Source of the DNA: Acinetobacter rudis
GTDB taxonomy: Bacteria > Pseudomonadota > Gammaproteobacteria > Pseudomonadales > Moraxellaceae
NCBI RefSeq assembly: GCF_000829675.1
Contig: NZ_BBRX01000003.1
Location: forward strand, 1 to 54,642
Length of the DNA stretch: 54,642 nucleotides
Direction: 5' to 3'
The notes beneath the pieces are model-generated. The model was not told where the DNA came from and searched no databases. It was given only the letters and a program-made list of their open reading frames with translations. How positions within the stretch are numbered: position 1 is the first letter of the stretch; each line of letters begins with the position of its first letter. Shown here in pieces: positions 1 through 10,350 of the stretch. Position numbers and translations under genes: made by a program.

Positions 1-45
1 GGGGGGGAGGATGTCAAATCCTTGTAGATAGATGGACATGACCTA

Positions 46-603
46 TTAAGTCTTATTTTGTAAAAGCCGTAATTGAGGAATTAGCTGTTCTAACCACTCA
101 ATCCATCCAACTTCTTGATTGATACCCAATTGCAAAATCATTTTGTGGATATAACTGGTTTGATCTTGTAATTGGGGATGGTCATCATATGTTGCAAAAT
201 CTCGTGTATATATTAACTGATAGACGTGTAGATTGTGCTGATGTAATTTAAGATGACGTTCGAGTTCGGGTAAAAGCTGTTGTGTGTTAAGCTGAGCTTC
301 AGCGCGTAAGCGAACCATCAGCTCTTCACGTAAAGGTGCGGGTGGACTTTGTTTATAGATCCATTCGGTCAATTCACTACGACCAAGAGCTTCCACTTGA
401 TAGGTCTTTTTTCGCCCAGTGTAGTGCTCATCTTCTAAAGTGGAAATCCAGCCTTTTTGCAGCATCCCACTGAGTTCACGATAAATTTGTTGGTGTGTTG
501 CAGGCCAAAAAAATCCCATTGAGCGATCAAAGCGCCGTGCTAGTTCGGAACCTGTACTAGGTTTTTCAATTAAACTGGTGAGTAACGCATGAGACAGTGA
601 CAT
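46..603 (-). CDS. PadR family transcriptional regulator
   Basis: Predicted DNA-binding repressor of 185 residues. The N-terminal ~80 residues match the PadR winged helix (a run FFWPATHQQIYRELSGM with the usual aromatic-Pro-Ala-x-x-x-Gln-Ile-Tyr pattern, then a wing with GRKKTYQV). The C-terminal half is a charged helical domain (residues ~90-180) typical of PadR dimerisation arms. It is divergent from the fadH-like gene. A perfect palindrome between them (639-658) overlaps the likely -35 of fadH, which suggests autoregulation and control of fadH. PadR proteins usually respond to small aromatic or lipophilic ligands; the ligand here is unknown. The ATG at 603 is the natural start because it precedes the first helix directly. 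Confidence 0.9.
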   Translation of the reverse strand: MSLSHALLTSLIEKPSTGSELARRFDRSMGFFWPATHQQIYRELSGMLQKGWISTLEDEHYTGRKKTYQVEALGRSELTEWIYKQSPPAPLREELMVRLRAEAQLNTQQLLPELERHLKLHQHNLHVYQLIYTRDFATYDDHPQLQDQTSYIHKMILQLGINQEVGWIEWLEQLIPQLRLLQNKT

Positions 604-638
604 CGGGCTACATCAATCTAAAATGATCATTGCAGTCA

Positions 639-658
639 TTATGCAACATGTTGCATAA
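639..658. promoter_or_regulatory. perfect 20-bp palindrome, candidate PadR operator
   Basis: TTATGCAACATGTTGCATAA is its own reverse complement over all 20 bases. It lies in the divergent padR/fadH spacer and contains the likely -35 of fadH (TTGCAT). PadR operators are commonly dyads with ATG/CAT half sites, so this is the obvious binding site. That assignment is inferred. Confidence 0.7.
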
Positions 659-679
659 AAAACAAAACTAGATTATAAA
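651..679 (+). promoter_or_regulatory. putative sigma70 promoter of the fadH-like gene
   Basis: A -35-like TTGCAT (651-656) and a -10-like TATAAA (674-679) are separated by 17 bp, 54 bp before the start codon. The -35 lies inside the palindrome, so a bound repressor would block RNA polymerase. Confidence 0.5.
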
Positions 680-699
680 AAACTGCTGATCAAAACTAA

Positions 700-2757
<2,058 letters not shown>

Positions 2758-2795
2758 AGCCAGATCTTTATAGAGCATCAAACTTCATTAAGAAG

Positions 2796-2823
2796 ATGGC
2801 TGAATAAAATCAGCCATTTTTTT
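2796..2823 (+). terminator. intrinsic terminator of fadH
   Basis: ATGGCTGA (2796-2803) pairs with TCAGCCAT (2810-2817) across a 6-base loop and runs straight into a T tract. Confidence 0.85.
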
Positions 2824-2881
2824 CCTAGCGTTTAAACTCATTCAAAAGAAAACACATTGATCAATGTAGTGTAATCTCCGA

Positions 2882-3517
2882 TTAGTCATAACGGCGATAG
2901 TGGCCAGTAAAGCGTTGGCACTCCGTTTGTTTACTTTGTATGACCAAAAGTGCTTTATGAAAAGTCATTTGATAACTACATCGGCGGTCATTATCTAAAA
3001 TTGGATTTTTAGGGTTAGGAGAGCTATAAGCGAATAATGAGCTTTGTTGCTGCTGGCTTTTATTATTGGGATTTAAATAAGCACTGCCTTCAATTTTAAT
3101 GCGATCTTCACTGAGTTGATGGACCATAATATGCACTTCAGGGATTGCGATTTTACCTTGATTGTATTTTATAAAATGTTGCGTCATGCTCTGATTCATA
3201 GAACTATAAAAGTTTAGCTCTTCACTACGTTGGTCAATTTGTTCTTCGAAACAACGCTTAGATTTACATTGTTGAATGCGCTTTAACCAAAGTTGTTGCG
3301 TGACTTCAAGCAGTTGAGTAGGTGCATCAGTCACTTGATATGCGGTTAAATATTTATCATTGAGTGATAAACGCTGCTGTTTAAATTGTGTACCACACAA
3401 CATTTTTTTCCAAGCGATGTTGTGAGTGCTATCGCAGGGAATTGCTTGCGCATGACTGATTTGACTACTGAAAATAGCAATGCTGCTTAAACTTAAGAGG
3501 GTTAAAATAGACTTCAT
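2882..3517 (-). CDS. secreted LprI-like (DUF1311-type) protein
   Basis: Small exported protein of about 211 residues from the ATG at 3517; an upstream in-frame ATG at 3544 would only add nine residues ahead of the signal peptide. The N-terminus MKSILTLLSLSSIAIF ending in SHAQA is a clear signal peptide. The mature part has the pattern of lysozyme-inhibitor LprI/DUF1311 domains: a Cys, then LNDKYLTAY, then QQLWLKRIQQC, then a further Cys and an Arg-rich helix. The C-terminal half (VHIMVHQLSEDRIKIEGSAY) is a predicted beta-rich tail not seen in minimal LprI proteins. It probably sits in the periplasm. Lysozyme inhibition is only a family-level suggestion. It is transcribed toward fadH and divergent from ispF. 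Confidence 0.65.
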   Translation of the reverse strand: MKSILTLLSLSSIAIFSSQISHAQAIPCDSTHNIAWKKMLCGTQFKQQRLSLNDKYLTAYQVTDAPTQLLEVTQQLWLKRIQQCKSKRCFEEQIDQRSEELNFYSSMNQSMTQHFIKYNQGKIAIPEVHIMVHQLSEDRIKIEGSAYLNPNNKSQQQQSSLFAYSSPNPKNPILDNDRRCSYQMTFHKALLVIQSKQTECQRFTGHYRRYD

Positions 3518-3640
3518 AGATAAATAATCTGTTTTGATCAGCATGATCGCTTATACTTTCTGAATACTTGCATACTTACTATAGCGAAAGAGAAAGTAGG
3601 AATACAAGATTTCATATTAAAAACTGCAAAGGGGCAATTT

Positions 3641-4132
3641 ATGTCGGTACAAATTCGAATTGGACAAGGCATTGATGTACATGCATTTGAAGATGGGGAT
3701 TTTGTCACCCTTGCTGGGGTTAAGATACCACATAATCAGGGTCTTAAAGCACATTCAGATGGTGATGTAGTGTTACATGCACTCTGTGATGCTTTGCTAG
3801 GAGCACTAGCTTTGGGTGATATTGGTCAACATTTTCCTGATACTGATCCTGAGTTTAAAGGAGTAGATAGCCGTAAGCTATTAAAACATAGTTACCAATT
3901 GATTTTAGATCGTGGCTATCAGTTGAATAATGCTGATATTACCGTAGCTTGTGAGCGTCCTAAATTGGCTAAGCATAATTTAGAAATGCGTCAAAGCATT
4001 GCAAATGTCCTAAATGTTGATGTGACCCAAATTAGTATTAAGGCCACAACAACAGAGCAGCTTGGTTTTACTGGACGTCAAGAAGGAATTTTAGCGACTG
4101 CAACGGTATTAATCTCGCATCAAGCAAAGTAA
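3641..4132 (+). CDS. ispF: 2-C-methyl-D-erythritol 2,4-cyclodiphosphate synthase
   Basis: MEP-pathway enzyme of 163 residues that cyclises the CDP-methylerythritol phosphate intermediate to MEcPP in isoprenoid synthesis. The zinc ligands are visible as D12-x-H14 (GIDVHAF) and H46 in SDGDVVLHALCDALLGA. DIGQHFPDTD and the C-terminal substrate loop ATTTEQLGFTGRQEGI are diagnostic. An AAAGGGG ribosome site precedes the ATG. ispF often sits beside ispD or truD; here it stands alone between an LprI-like gene and a phosphatase-like gene. Its stop codon abuts the stop of the convergent gene with no spacer. Confidence 0.97.
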   Translation: MSVQIRIGQGIDVHAFEDGDFVTLAGVKIPHNQGLKAHSDGDVVLHALCDALLGALALGDIGQHFPDTDPEFKGVDSRKLLKHSYQLILDRGYQLNNADITVACERPKLAKHNLEMRQSIANVLNVDVTQISIKATTTEQLGFTGRQEGILATATVLISHQAK

Positions 4133-4666
4133 TTATTGACCTGTATGGTCTGGCTCGATTTGTTGTAAGGACTGTTCGAGTTCCTGCGTGGCTTTACGAC
4201 CTTGGAGTTGTAAAGTCATCGCATGGATGAGACCTGTCCAGGTGGCATTGGGCTCCCAAATATGATGTAAAAACTCTTGAGCGTCTGGTAGTTCTATCGC
4301 CATAGCAAATTGTTGATAGAGATACATTAGGCTGCTTACACGACGATTATCTGGGCAATGTACCCAAACGATTTTGTTTTGTACTAAAGCATGAACAAGA
4401 TCAAGAACTAAAAGACACTGTTCATCTGCAGGACAGTCCCAATGAATGGGGATGTGCAGATAATTGAGTCCGAGATTGGCACAATGTTGGTCTTGATGAG
4501 GCAGCACAGGTTCTTCATTACTTAAGCCCAAATTAATCACAGTATCTACACCATAGGCTTTGATTTGTGCAAGTTGTTCTGCACTAGGTTGAGCGGATGT
4601 CAAAAGATGCTGATGAATATAACGAAATTGAGGAATTTGACTCAGTTGCTGTTCAATATTATTCAT
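4133..4666 (-). CDS. protein tyrosine phosphatase-like (DSP-fold) protein
   Basis: Cytoplasmic protein of 177 residues with the layout of the small dual-specificity phosphatase fold: an early strand YGVDTVINLGLSNEEP, an acid-loop region with IHWDCPADEQ, and a P-loop-like IVWVHCPDNRRVSSLMYLY near residues 120-137. The catalytic motif of classic PTPs is C-x5-R. Here the arginines fall four and five residues after the Cys, which matches a bacterial subfamily with a HC-x-x-N-x-R-V-S pattern. Activity and substrate are therefore uncertain. It is convergent with ispF (stop codons adjacent) and reads in the same direction as the upstream DAHP synthase, from which a hairpin separates it. Confidence 0.7.
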   Translation of the reverse strand: MNNIEQQLSQIPQFRYIHQHLLTSAQPSAEQLAQIKAYGVDTVINLGLSNEEPVLPHQDQHCANLGLNYLHIPIHWDCPADEQCLLVLDLVHALVQNKIVWVHCPDNRRVSSLMYLYQQFAMAIELPDAQEFLHHIWEPNATWTGLIHAMTLQLQGRKATQELEQSLQQIEPDHTGQ

Positions 4667-4757
4667 GCGACCGTTAATAAGATAAGTAAAAAGAAAAATA
4701 TAAGTCTAAAGTCAGAAGAATGATAGCTCAGGCTAACAATAATCTACAACAAAGTGG

Positions 4758-4780
4758 AACGCCACCTTGTAGATGGCGTT
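4758..4780. terminator. hairpin between DAHP synthase and phosphatase-like gene
   Basis: AACGCCA (4758-4764) pairs with TGGCGTT (4774-4780) across a 9-base loop, just past the DAHP synthase stop. The T-rich side lies on the plus strand, so on the minus strand it would be a weak terminator. Confidence 0.45.
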
Positions 4781-4790
4781 TTATTCACCC

Positions 4791-5882
4791 TTAACGTGTT
4801 GGAAGAACAGCTTTTAATGCAGCATCCATTTCTAATAAGGTGTTTTCAGTTGTTTCCCAATCGATACAGCCATCAGTTACAGATAGACCATATTCAAGCT
4901 CTTTGAGATCTTTAGGAATATCCTGACGACCACCTTTAAGATGACTTTCAACCATGACACCTACGATAGATTTATTTCCATCTATAATTTGTTCAGTCAG
5001 GTTTTTTAACACCAAAGGTTGTAAGAATGGATCTTTGTTTGAGTTTGCATGGCTAGCATCAATCATAATTTTATTACTGACTTTAGCTTTAGCGAGTGCA
5101 TTTTCGGTTTCAGCAACTGAGCCTGCATCATAGTTAGGTTTGCCATTACCACCACGTAAAACAACGTGTGCATAAGGGTTGCCTTTAGTACGAATTACAG
5201 ACACTTGACCTTGATCATTCAGGCCTAAGAAACTGTGGCCATGTTTAACAGATTGCATCGCATTTGTAGCAACAGTTAAACCACCATCAGTACCGTTTTT
5301 AAAACCTACAGGAGAGGAAAGACCTGAAGACATTTCACGGTGTGTTTGGCTTTCAGTCGTACGTGCACCAATCGCTGACCAAGAAATTAAATCTTGATAA
5401 TACTGTGGCGAGTTTGGATCGAGTGCCTCAGTTGCACATGGCAAACCTTTTTCATTCAACTCTAAAAGGAGTTGACGACCAATACGTAGACCTTTTTCAA
5501 TGTTGAATGAGTCATTCATATCAGGATCGTTGATTAAACCTTTCCAACCGATCGTTGTACGTGGTTTCTCAAAATAAACACGCATTACGATATATAAAGT
5601 GTCTTTGACTTTTTCGCTAAGCACTTTTAAACGGTCTGCATATTCATGCGCAGCAACAGGATCGTGGATTGAGCATGGACCGATCACAACAAACAAACGC
5701 TTATCTTTGCCATCTAAAATATTGCGGATAGTTTCACGACCGTGAAGAACAGTTTGATAGGCCTGATCGTTTAGAGGAAGTTCCGCTTTTAATTTTGCTG
5801 GAGTTACAAGAGGCTGAATGCTTTGTACATTCACGTCATCAATATCGGATTGAACAAAAGGGATAGAATTAGGTGTATTCAT
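4791..5882 (-). CDS. aroG: 3-deoxy-7-phosphoheptulonate (DAHP) synthase, class I
   Basis: First enzyme of the shikimate pathway, condensing phosphoenolpyruvate and erythrose 4-phosphate. The 363-residue protein has all class I AroF/G/H signatures: GPCSIHDP (~70-77), EKPRTTIGWKGL, the active-site block GARTTESQTHREM, SPVGFKNGTDG, and the metal/substrate region MIDASHANSNKDP. The N-terminal ~55 residues form the regulatory extension expected of feedback-controlled enzymes; which amino acid inhibits it cannot be told by eye. A second, diverged paralogue lies at 42214-43269. Unlike that copy, its upstream region (5883-6081) shows no aromatic-rich leader ORF. The symbol is by family; aroF or aroH is equally possible. 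Confidence 0.93.
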   Translation of the reverse strand: MNTPNSIPFVQSDIDDVNVQSIQPLVTPAKLKAELPLNDQAYQTVLHGRETIRNILDGKDKRLFVVIGPCSIHDPVAAHEYADRLKVLSEKVKDTLYIVMRVYFEKPRTTIGWKGLINDPDMNDSFNIEKGLRIGRQLLLELNEKGLPCATEALDPNSPQYYQDLISWSAIGARTTESQTHREMSSGLSSPVGFKNGTDGGLTVATNAMQSVKHGHSFLGLNDQGQVSVIRTKGNPYAHVVLRGGNGKPNYDAGSVAETENALAKAKVSNKIMIDASHANSNKDPFLQPLVLKNLTEQIIDGNKSIVGVMVESHLKGGRQDIPKDLKELEYGLSVTDGCIDWETTENTLLEMDAALKAVLPTR

Positions 5883-6117
5883 TTGCCGTCACTGGGTAAT
5901 CATACAGTTGAGTAGAAATTCGCTTGAATATAACACGAATTGTTTAATGTTTGACACGGCTTGAGCAGAATAAGTCTAGGATATTTTTCAAGTTGTGACA
6001 TTTATCCGTTTATTACACTTGAGAATATTCTGAAGATATTTCTTTCAAAGCTGAATTTTAAAAAATAAGCGCTGTTGCGCTGTGCTAATATGTTATCGCT
6101 TTGCGGGGGATATAGCA

Positions 6118-7308
6118 TTGAATAATCAAAAATTGCGTATTGGTATTGTGGTTGGCGAAGTTTCAGGTGATACGCTTGGAGTGAAATTAATGCGCCGCTT
6201 TCAGGAACTGGGTATTGACGCTGAATTTGAAGGCGTGGGTGGCCCGCAAATGATTGCAGCGGGTTTGCAAAGTTTTTATCCCATGGATATTTTTTCTAAA
6301 ATGGGCATTGTTGAAGTGCTCAAAGATCTCAAAAAGTTTTTTGCGATTCGTGATGACTTGGTTAACCGTTGGGCGAAGAAGCCTATTGATATTTTTATTG
6401 GAATCGATGCACCTGATTTTAATTTACGGTTATCAAAAAGTATTAAACAACATCATTTACCAACCAAGACTGTACAATATGTCAGTCCATCAGTGTGGGC
6501 TTGGCGTCAGGGGCGAGTATATGGCATTAAAGAGTCCATTGATTTAGTTCTATGCCTATTCCCATTTGAAAAAGCTTTTTATCAAAAATTTGATGTGCCT
6601 GCGGCTTTTGTCGGGCATCCTTTGGCCACTGAACTTCCTCTGGATAATCCAATTGGTTTAGCGAAGCAAGCACTGGGCCTTTCGGTACAACAACGTCATA
6701 TTGCGTTATTGCCCGGTAGTCGTCAGGGAGAGGTTGAACGTTTGGGGCCAATGTTATTGGATGCAGCGCAAATTCTGCATCATAAGTATCCAGATGATCT
6801 TTTTATTATTCCGGCCATTAATGCGGCGAGACAACAGCAGATTGCCGAATTATTAAAACCGTACCCAACCAGTTTAAAAGATCGAGTATTGTTACTTGAA
6901 AATCAAAGTGCAGAGTCGAGTATAGGTCGACAAGTGATGGATGCTGCAAATATAGTGGCCCTCGCTTCAGGAACAGCGACTTTAGAAGCGATGTTAATGC
7001 ATCGTCCAATGGTCTCTTTTTATAAATTAAATTGGTTAAGTTATGTCATTATAAAATTCTTAGTCAAAATTCCCTATTATTCTTTGCCTAATATCATTGC
7101 AGGTAAACGCGTCATTAAAGAGTTGATTCAAAGAGAAGCAACAGCTGAAAATCTCGCTGCTGAGATTGAGCGTTTAATGGATATTGAAGTGGGACAAATT
7201 CAAACTATGCAGTTTAAAACGTTACATAAAAAGTTATTGGCTGGAAGTAGTGAAGATCCAGCAGTTGCGGTATTAAATTTATTGAATATACAACCACAGC
7301 AAAATTGA
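6118..7308 (+). CDS. lpxB: lipid-A-disaccharide synthase
   Basis: Glycosyltransferase of the inner-membrane cytoplasmic face that joins UDP-2,3-diacylglucosamine and lipid X to make the tetra-acylated disaccharide of lipid A. Family motifs: GIVVGEVSGDTLG at the N-terminus, IDAPDFN, QYVSPSVWAWRQGR, FVGHPLA, LLPGSRQGEVERLGP, and SGTATLEAML near the nucleotide site. I prefer the TTG at 6118, preceded by a strong GGGGGA ribosome site 7-8 bp away, giving 396 residues that begin MNNQKLRIG. A GTG at 6082 in frame would add 12 residues without homologous character. It is not beside lpxA/fabZ/lpxD, so lpxB is detached from the Raetz cluster here. A bidirectional hairpin follows. Confidence 0.95.
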   Translation: MNNQKLRIGIVVGEVSGDTLGVKLMRRFQELGIDAEFEGVGGPQMIAAGLQSFYPMDIFSKMGIVEVLKDLKKFFAIRDDLVNRWAKKPIDIFIGIDAPDFNLRLSKSIKQHHLPTKTVQYVSPSVWAWRQGRVYGIKESIDLVLCLFPFEKAFYQKFDVPAAFVGHPLATELPLDNPIGLAKQALGLSVQQRHIALLPGSRQGEVERLGPMLLDAAQILHHKYPDDLFIIPAINAARQQQIAELLKPYPTSLKDRVLLLENQSAESSIGRQVMDAANIVALASGTATLEAMLMHRPMVSFYKLNWLSYVIIKFLVKIPYYSLPNIIAGKRVIKELIQREATAENLAAEIERLMDIEVGQIQTMQFKTLHKKLLAGSSEDPAVAVLNLLNIQPQQN

Positions 7309-7321
7309 AAAGAGAGGCTTT

Positions 7322-7358
7322 AAATACCTGTGCAGGGGGTGACCAAGCACAGGTATTT
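7322..7358. terminator. bidirectional hairpin terminator between lpxB and DUF2797 gene
   Basis: AAATACCTGTGC (7322-7333) pairs perfectly with GCACAGGTATTT (7347-7358), 12 bp, between two convergent genes. A/T-rich flanks on both sides suit termination from either direction. Confidence 0.75.
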
Positions 7359-7375
7359 GAGGCAAGTTTTGAAAA

Positions 7376-8248
7376 TTATTCAGCGCGAATAATTAATTCG
7401 TAACCTGTATATTTACGAATATTAATAACACCAGTATCTAAGAGTAAATACTGTCCTTTAATGCCTTGTAGTACACCACGGATGACTGGAGTCTTATCAA
7501 GATTATGCGACTTGATTTTTTCAGGATAACTCTCTACAGGATAAATGAATTGGCGTTGTTGTTCATTCTCGAGTAGTTCAACACCCTCATTAAATTCTAG
7601 GTTTTGACTAAACTCTTCACGGATAGTTTGAATTTTAGGACTAAAACGCTCTACGAGTTGGTCGCGAATTTCGATGAGATTCAGTGGTTCTGCTTGCCCT
7701 TTAAGAAGTTTACGCCAGTCGGTTTTATCCGCAACTTCATTTGCGAACATCGTTTCGAGCTGACCAGATAAGCGCCGTGAACCAACTTTCATAATCGGTA
7801 AAGCTTGGGTTGCACCTTGATCTAACCAACGTGTTGGCATTTGACCTAGACGTGTAATCCCAACCTTGAGAGCACTTGAGTTTGCTAAATACACAATATG
7901 TGGCTGAAAACAAACTTCATGTGCAAAACTATCTTCTCGGCAAGTACCCAAATGATAATGGCAGGTCTCGGGTTTCATAATACATAGATCACAAGAGGCC
8001 TTGGTCTTAAAACATTTAAAACAATGCCCTTGTGAATATGATTTTGGAGTGGCATTACCACATGAGACACAATAAATTTTCCCAGTCCATTCGATTTCAA
8101 TTTCTTGGCCTAGTTGGAAGGGAAGATCTACAACTGTTCGGTCTAAATTAAATTTATATTCAACATTTGCTTGATGTAAGGATGAATCAGTTACATTATT
8201 CTCTAGCAGAGCTGCATGCATTTTGTGACAAATGCCTTGTCGTTCCAT
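7376..8248 (-). CDS. DUF2797 family zinc-binding protein
   Basis: Protein of about 290 residues, from the ATG at 8248, that belongs to the DUF2797 group of uncharacterised proteins. It carries a cysteine-rich zinc segment: CVSCGNATPKSYSQGHCFKC, followed by further Cys/His pairs (CDLCIMKPETCHYH). The next conserved part, VYLANSSALKVGITR, resembles the family's GIY-YIG-like core, after which comes a helical C-terminus. I prefer the ATG at 8248 because a purine-rich GTGAGAAA lies just before it. An alternative ATG at 8284 would overlap base by base with the ATG of the divergent DUF6231 gene. Function unknown; a nucleic-acid role is only suggested by the zinc sites. Confidence 0.8.
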   Translation of the reverse strand: MERQGICHKMHAALLENNVTDSSLHQANVEYKFNLDRTVVDLPFQLGQEIEIEWTGKIYCVSCGNATPKSYSQGHCFKCFKTKASCDLCIMKPETCHYHLGTCREDSFAHEVCFQPHIVYLANSSALKVGITRLGQMPTRWLDQGATQALPIMKVGSRRLSGQLETMFANEVADKTDWRKLLKGQAEPLNLIEIRDQLVERFSPKIQTIREEFSQNLEFNEGVELLENEQQRQFIYPVESYPEKIKSHNLDKTPVIRGVLQGIKGQYLLLDTGVINIRKYTGYELIIRAE

Positions 8249-8282
8249 TGCTAATTTCTCACTCGATATAATAGGTACAGTC

Positions 8283-8750
8283 ATGGCTGAGCAAAATGTC
8301 ATCACTTTGATGCTAGACGATTTAGCACAACAACAGCCAATTCGGACTGCATTATCCATTGGACTTAACTTGACGAATGATCTATCGGATTTGAACATTC
8401 AATTTAGTCATTTTAACGCATCTGTATTTTTAAATCTGCCTTTTCAACAACGATATGATTTGGCTGTTGTGCGGCTCAACGATTTAGAGTTACAACAGTT
8501 TAACCCACAACAAAAAACACAATTAATAGTGAAGCTACGTGATCTATGGGCGAAACGAATTGTGGTTTGTGCAGAAGTGCAGGATGAAAAGTTGATGCGA
8601 GCATTAGGTTTTCAGCAGTTGTTTGACTATCAACTTATTGAGCAACAGTCAGTTTGGCTATTTAATATCTTAGATTATAAACAAGTACCAGATTGGTTAA
8701 ATGCTAAGTATTGGGCAAACCCAGAAAATTGGAATAAGTATCGTTGGTAA
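8283..8750 (+). CDS. DUF6231 family protein
   Basis: Small cytoplasmic protein of 155 residues with no transmembrane segment or cofactor motif. It has the Rossmann-like pattern of the DUF6231 family: YDLAVVRLNDL, then LRDLWAKRIVVCAEV, and the conserved C-terminal signature VPDWLNAKYWANPENWNKYRW (the last 20 residues). The ATG at 8283 follows AGGTACAGTC and, 13 bp further up, TATAAT, so the mRNA could have a very short leader. An upstream in-frame start would run far into the divergent DUF2797 gene and is rejected. The family is found beside DUF2797 or lpxB in gammaproteobacteria as far as I recall; its role is unknown. Confidence 0.8.
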   Translation: MAEQNVITLMLDDLAQQQPIRTALSIGLNLTNDLSDLNIQFSHFNASVFLNLPFQQRYDLAVVRLNDLELQQFNPQQKTQLIVKLRDLWAKRIVVCAEVQDEKLMRALGFQQLFDYQLIEQQSVWLFNILDYKQVPDWLNAKYWANPENWNKYRW

Positions 8751-8806
8751 TGAACGATTAACTCAAGTGATTAGAATATTTATAGGCTAAGCAATATTTC
8801 AAAGCT

Positions 8807-9418
8807 TCACTCGGTATGAAATAAATGGTTGTTGGCAGAAATAGTTTTGGCGACATAATGGGATTTATTGAAACGAATGAGGATCACTTGTGACTGTAAT
8901 TCTAGCTCACCAAACTCGGGTTCTACTTGAATATAATGCAGTTGGCCATATTCATCGATAACTCGGGCTTGGGCGGAAAAACCAGGGCGAGCATTACCAC
9001 TTGATATGGTTGCTAAGCGACCAATTAAGTTAATTGCGGTAGGGGTATATTGAGGTTTGATGACTTGGTCAAGACAGTGAATCATAAACACAGTAAAAAA
9101 GATGGCCATAATTAGAGCGGGCACAATCACATAATACCAAGCGGCGAGTTCTTGACGACTCGCAAAAATGGTCAATTGTAAAAAATATCCCGCAAAACTA
9201 AAGTTGATCAGCAAGAAAACAAAAATTGATATTTTAGAAAATTTGACCTGAATGAATGGTGAGTGCTTTAACCATTGTGGTGATATCTTCTTCAATAAAC
9301 TACTTGGTCGCAAACGTATATAATAGCCAATGGTTTCTGCCAAACTCAGCAAAATCAACATCAATACGCTCATATGAAATGGCATAAGATTCGCTTCGTT
9401 GAAAAATTGCATCAGCAT
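8807..9418 (-). CDS. YqiJ-like inner-membrane protein with OB-fold tail
   Basis: 203-residue integral membrane protein resembling the E. coli YqiJ / DUF1449 family. Three or four hydrophobic helices are visible: residues ~12-32 (MSVLMLILLSLAETIGYYI), ~63-86 and ~92-115. They are followed by a soluble C-terminal domain with NLIGRLATISSGNARPGFSAQ, which fits an OB-like beta-barrel. In E. coli, yqiJ precedes the flotillin gene yqiK; no flotillin gene is present here, so the protein is orphaned from that partner. It is convergent with the DUF6231 gene. A role in membrane microdomains is inferred only from the family. Confidence 0.7.
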   Translation of the reverse strand: MLMQFFNEANLMPFHMSVLMLILLSLAETIGYYIRLRPSSLLKKISPQWLKHSPFIQVKFSKISIFVFLLINFSFAGYFLQLTIFASRQELAAWYYVIVPALIMAIFFTVFMIHCLDQVIKPQYTPTAINLIGRLATISSGNARPGFSAQARVIDEYGQLHYIQVEPEFGELELQSQVILIRFNKSHYVAKTISANNHLFHTE

Positions 9419-9480
9419 ATGGGGATTATTCCAATTACATTTATTTGAAGTGTATGTTTTTCATGAGTATAACTGAATCA

Positions 9481-10350
9481 TTAATCATGTAGAAAACTTA
9501 TACGCGCATATTGTGCAATACGTTCAGCATTAAGCATTTGTACTTGGTTTAAAAACTCGATATGGAAACTGCCAATTTCAGGGGCTTTTGCATAGGCCAA
9601 TTGCGCTGCGATAGAAAAATGAATATGTGCTGCAATTGCTGCAATACTCACACTGCTAGCAACAGCACTATATGCAGCACATAAGGCACCGAGTGCACAG
9701 CCATTTGCTGTAATTTTGGTTTGATTGATATGGCCGCCGTGAATCTCGATCAGTGCATCAAATTGTTTCGACACAATAAAATCAGAAGCACCAGAGATCG
9801 CAATACATTCTGTAGCGTGGAGTAATGGGCGTGCATGCTGGGCAGCCACTTGACTGGCCAAGGTCGAATCTACACCTTTACTTTGTATTGCAGTACCCGC
9901 CAAGGTACTTATTTCTGAAGCATTTCCACGAATAATGCTGGGTTTGTATTGCAACAGCTGTTCAATCGTATGACTACGCCATTTAAGTAGATTTCCATAG
10001 CCTACAGGATCAAGAACCCACGGGGTATGGTGTTGTTGTGCTGCCGCAGCGGCTACATGCATCGCTTGTGTTTGTTCACTGGTCGGTGTGCCCAGATTGA
10101 TATTGAGGCCTGCACTTATTTGGGCAAAATCACCAGCTTCATAAGGGTTATCAATCATGGCTGGAGAGGCACCAGCCGCTAAAAGAATATTCGCCACATA
10201 ATTAGCTGCAACACTATTGGTTATACATTGTACTAAAGGCTGTTGTTGCTGAAGATCTTGCCAAGCGAGAATCACTTGTTCAATCAATATTTGATCGGTA
10301 ATAGTGTGTTGATGCGTTTGATCAAAACACTGTTGTACGGTGTGATGCAT
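9481..10350 (-). CDS. thiM: hydroxyethylthiazole kinase
   Basis: Thiamine-salvage kinase phosphorylating 4-methyl-5-(2-hydroxyethyl)thiazole. The ribokinase-like fold is recognisable from the motifs PLVQCITNSVAANYVAN, GASPAMIDNPYEA, WVLDPVGYG, IIRGNASEISTLAG, and the anion hole ITANGCALGALCAAY, where the Cys of the NGCALG turn is the usual catalytic position. I use the ATG at 10350 (289 residues), which has TGAGG seven bases before it; an in-frame start 33 bases earlier has no ribosome site. No thiD or thiE follows, so it is isolated from the usual thiMDE cluster, and I saw no TPP-riboswitch signature upstream. Confidence 0.93.
   Translation of the reverse strand: MHHTVQQCFDQTHQHTITDQILIEQVILAWQDLQQQQPLVQCITNSVAANYVANILLAAGASPAMIDNPYEAGDFAQISAGLNINLGTPTSEQTQAMHVAAAAAQQHHTPWVLDPVGYGNLLKWRSHTIEQLLQYKPSIIRGNASEISTLAGTAIQSKGVDSTLASQVAAQHARPLLHATECIAISGASDFIVSKQFDALIEIHGGHINQTKITANGCALGALCAAYSAVASSVSIAAIAAHIHFSIAAQLAYAKAPEIGSFHIEFLNQVQMLNAERIAQYARISFLHD

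Noticed and set aside
5883..6081. Search for an aromatic leader before the first DAHP synthase
   Set aside because: No short ORF rich in Phe/Tyr/Trp and no terminator-type hairpin were found on the minus strand upstream of 5882, so attenuation seems confined to the second copy.
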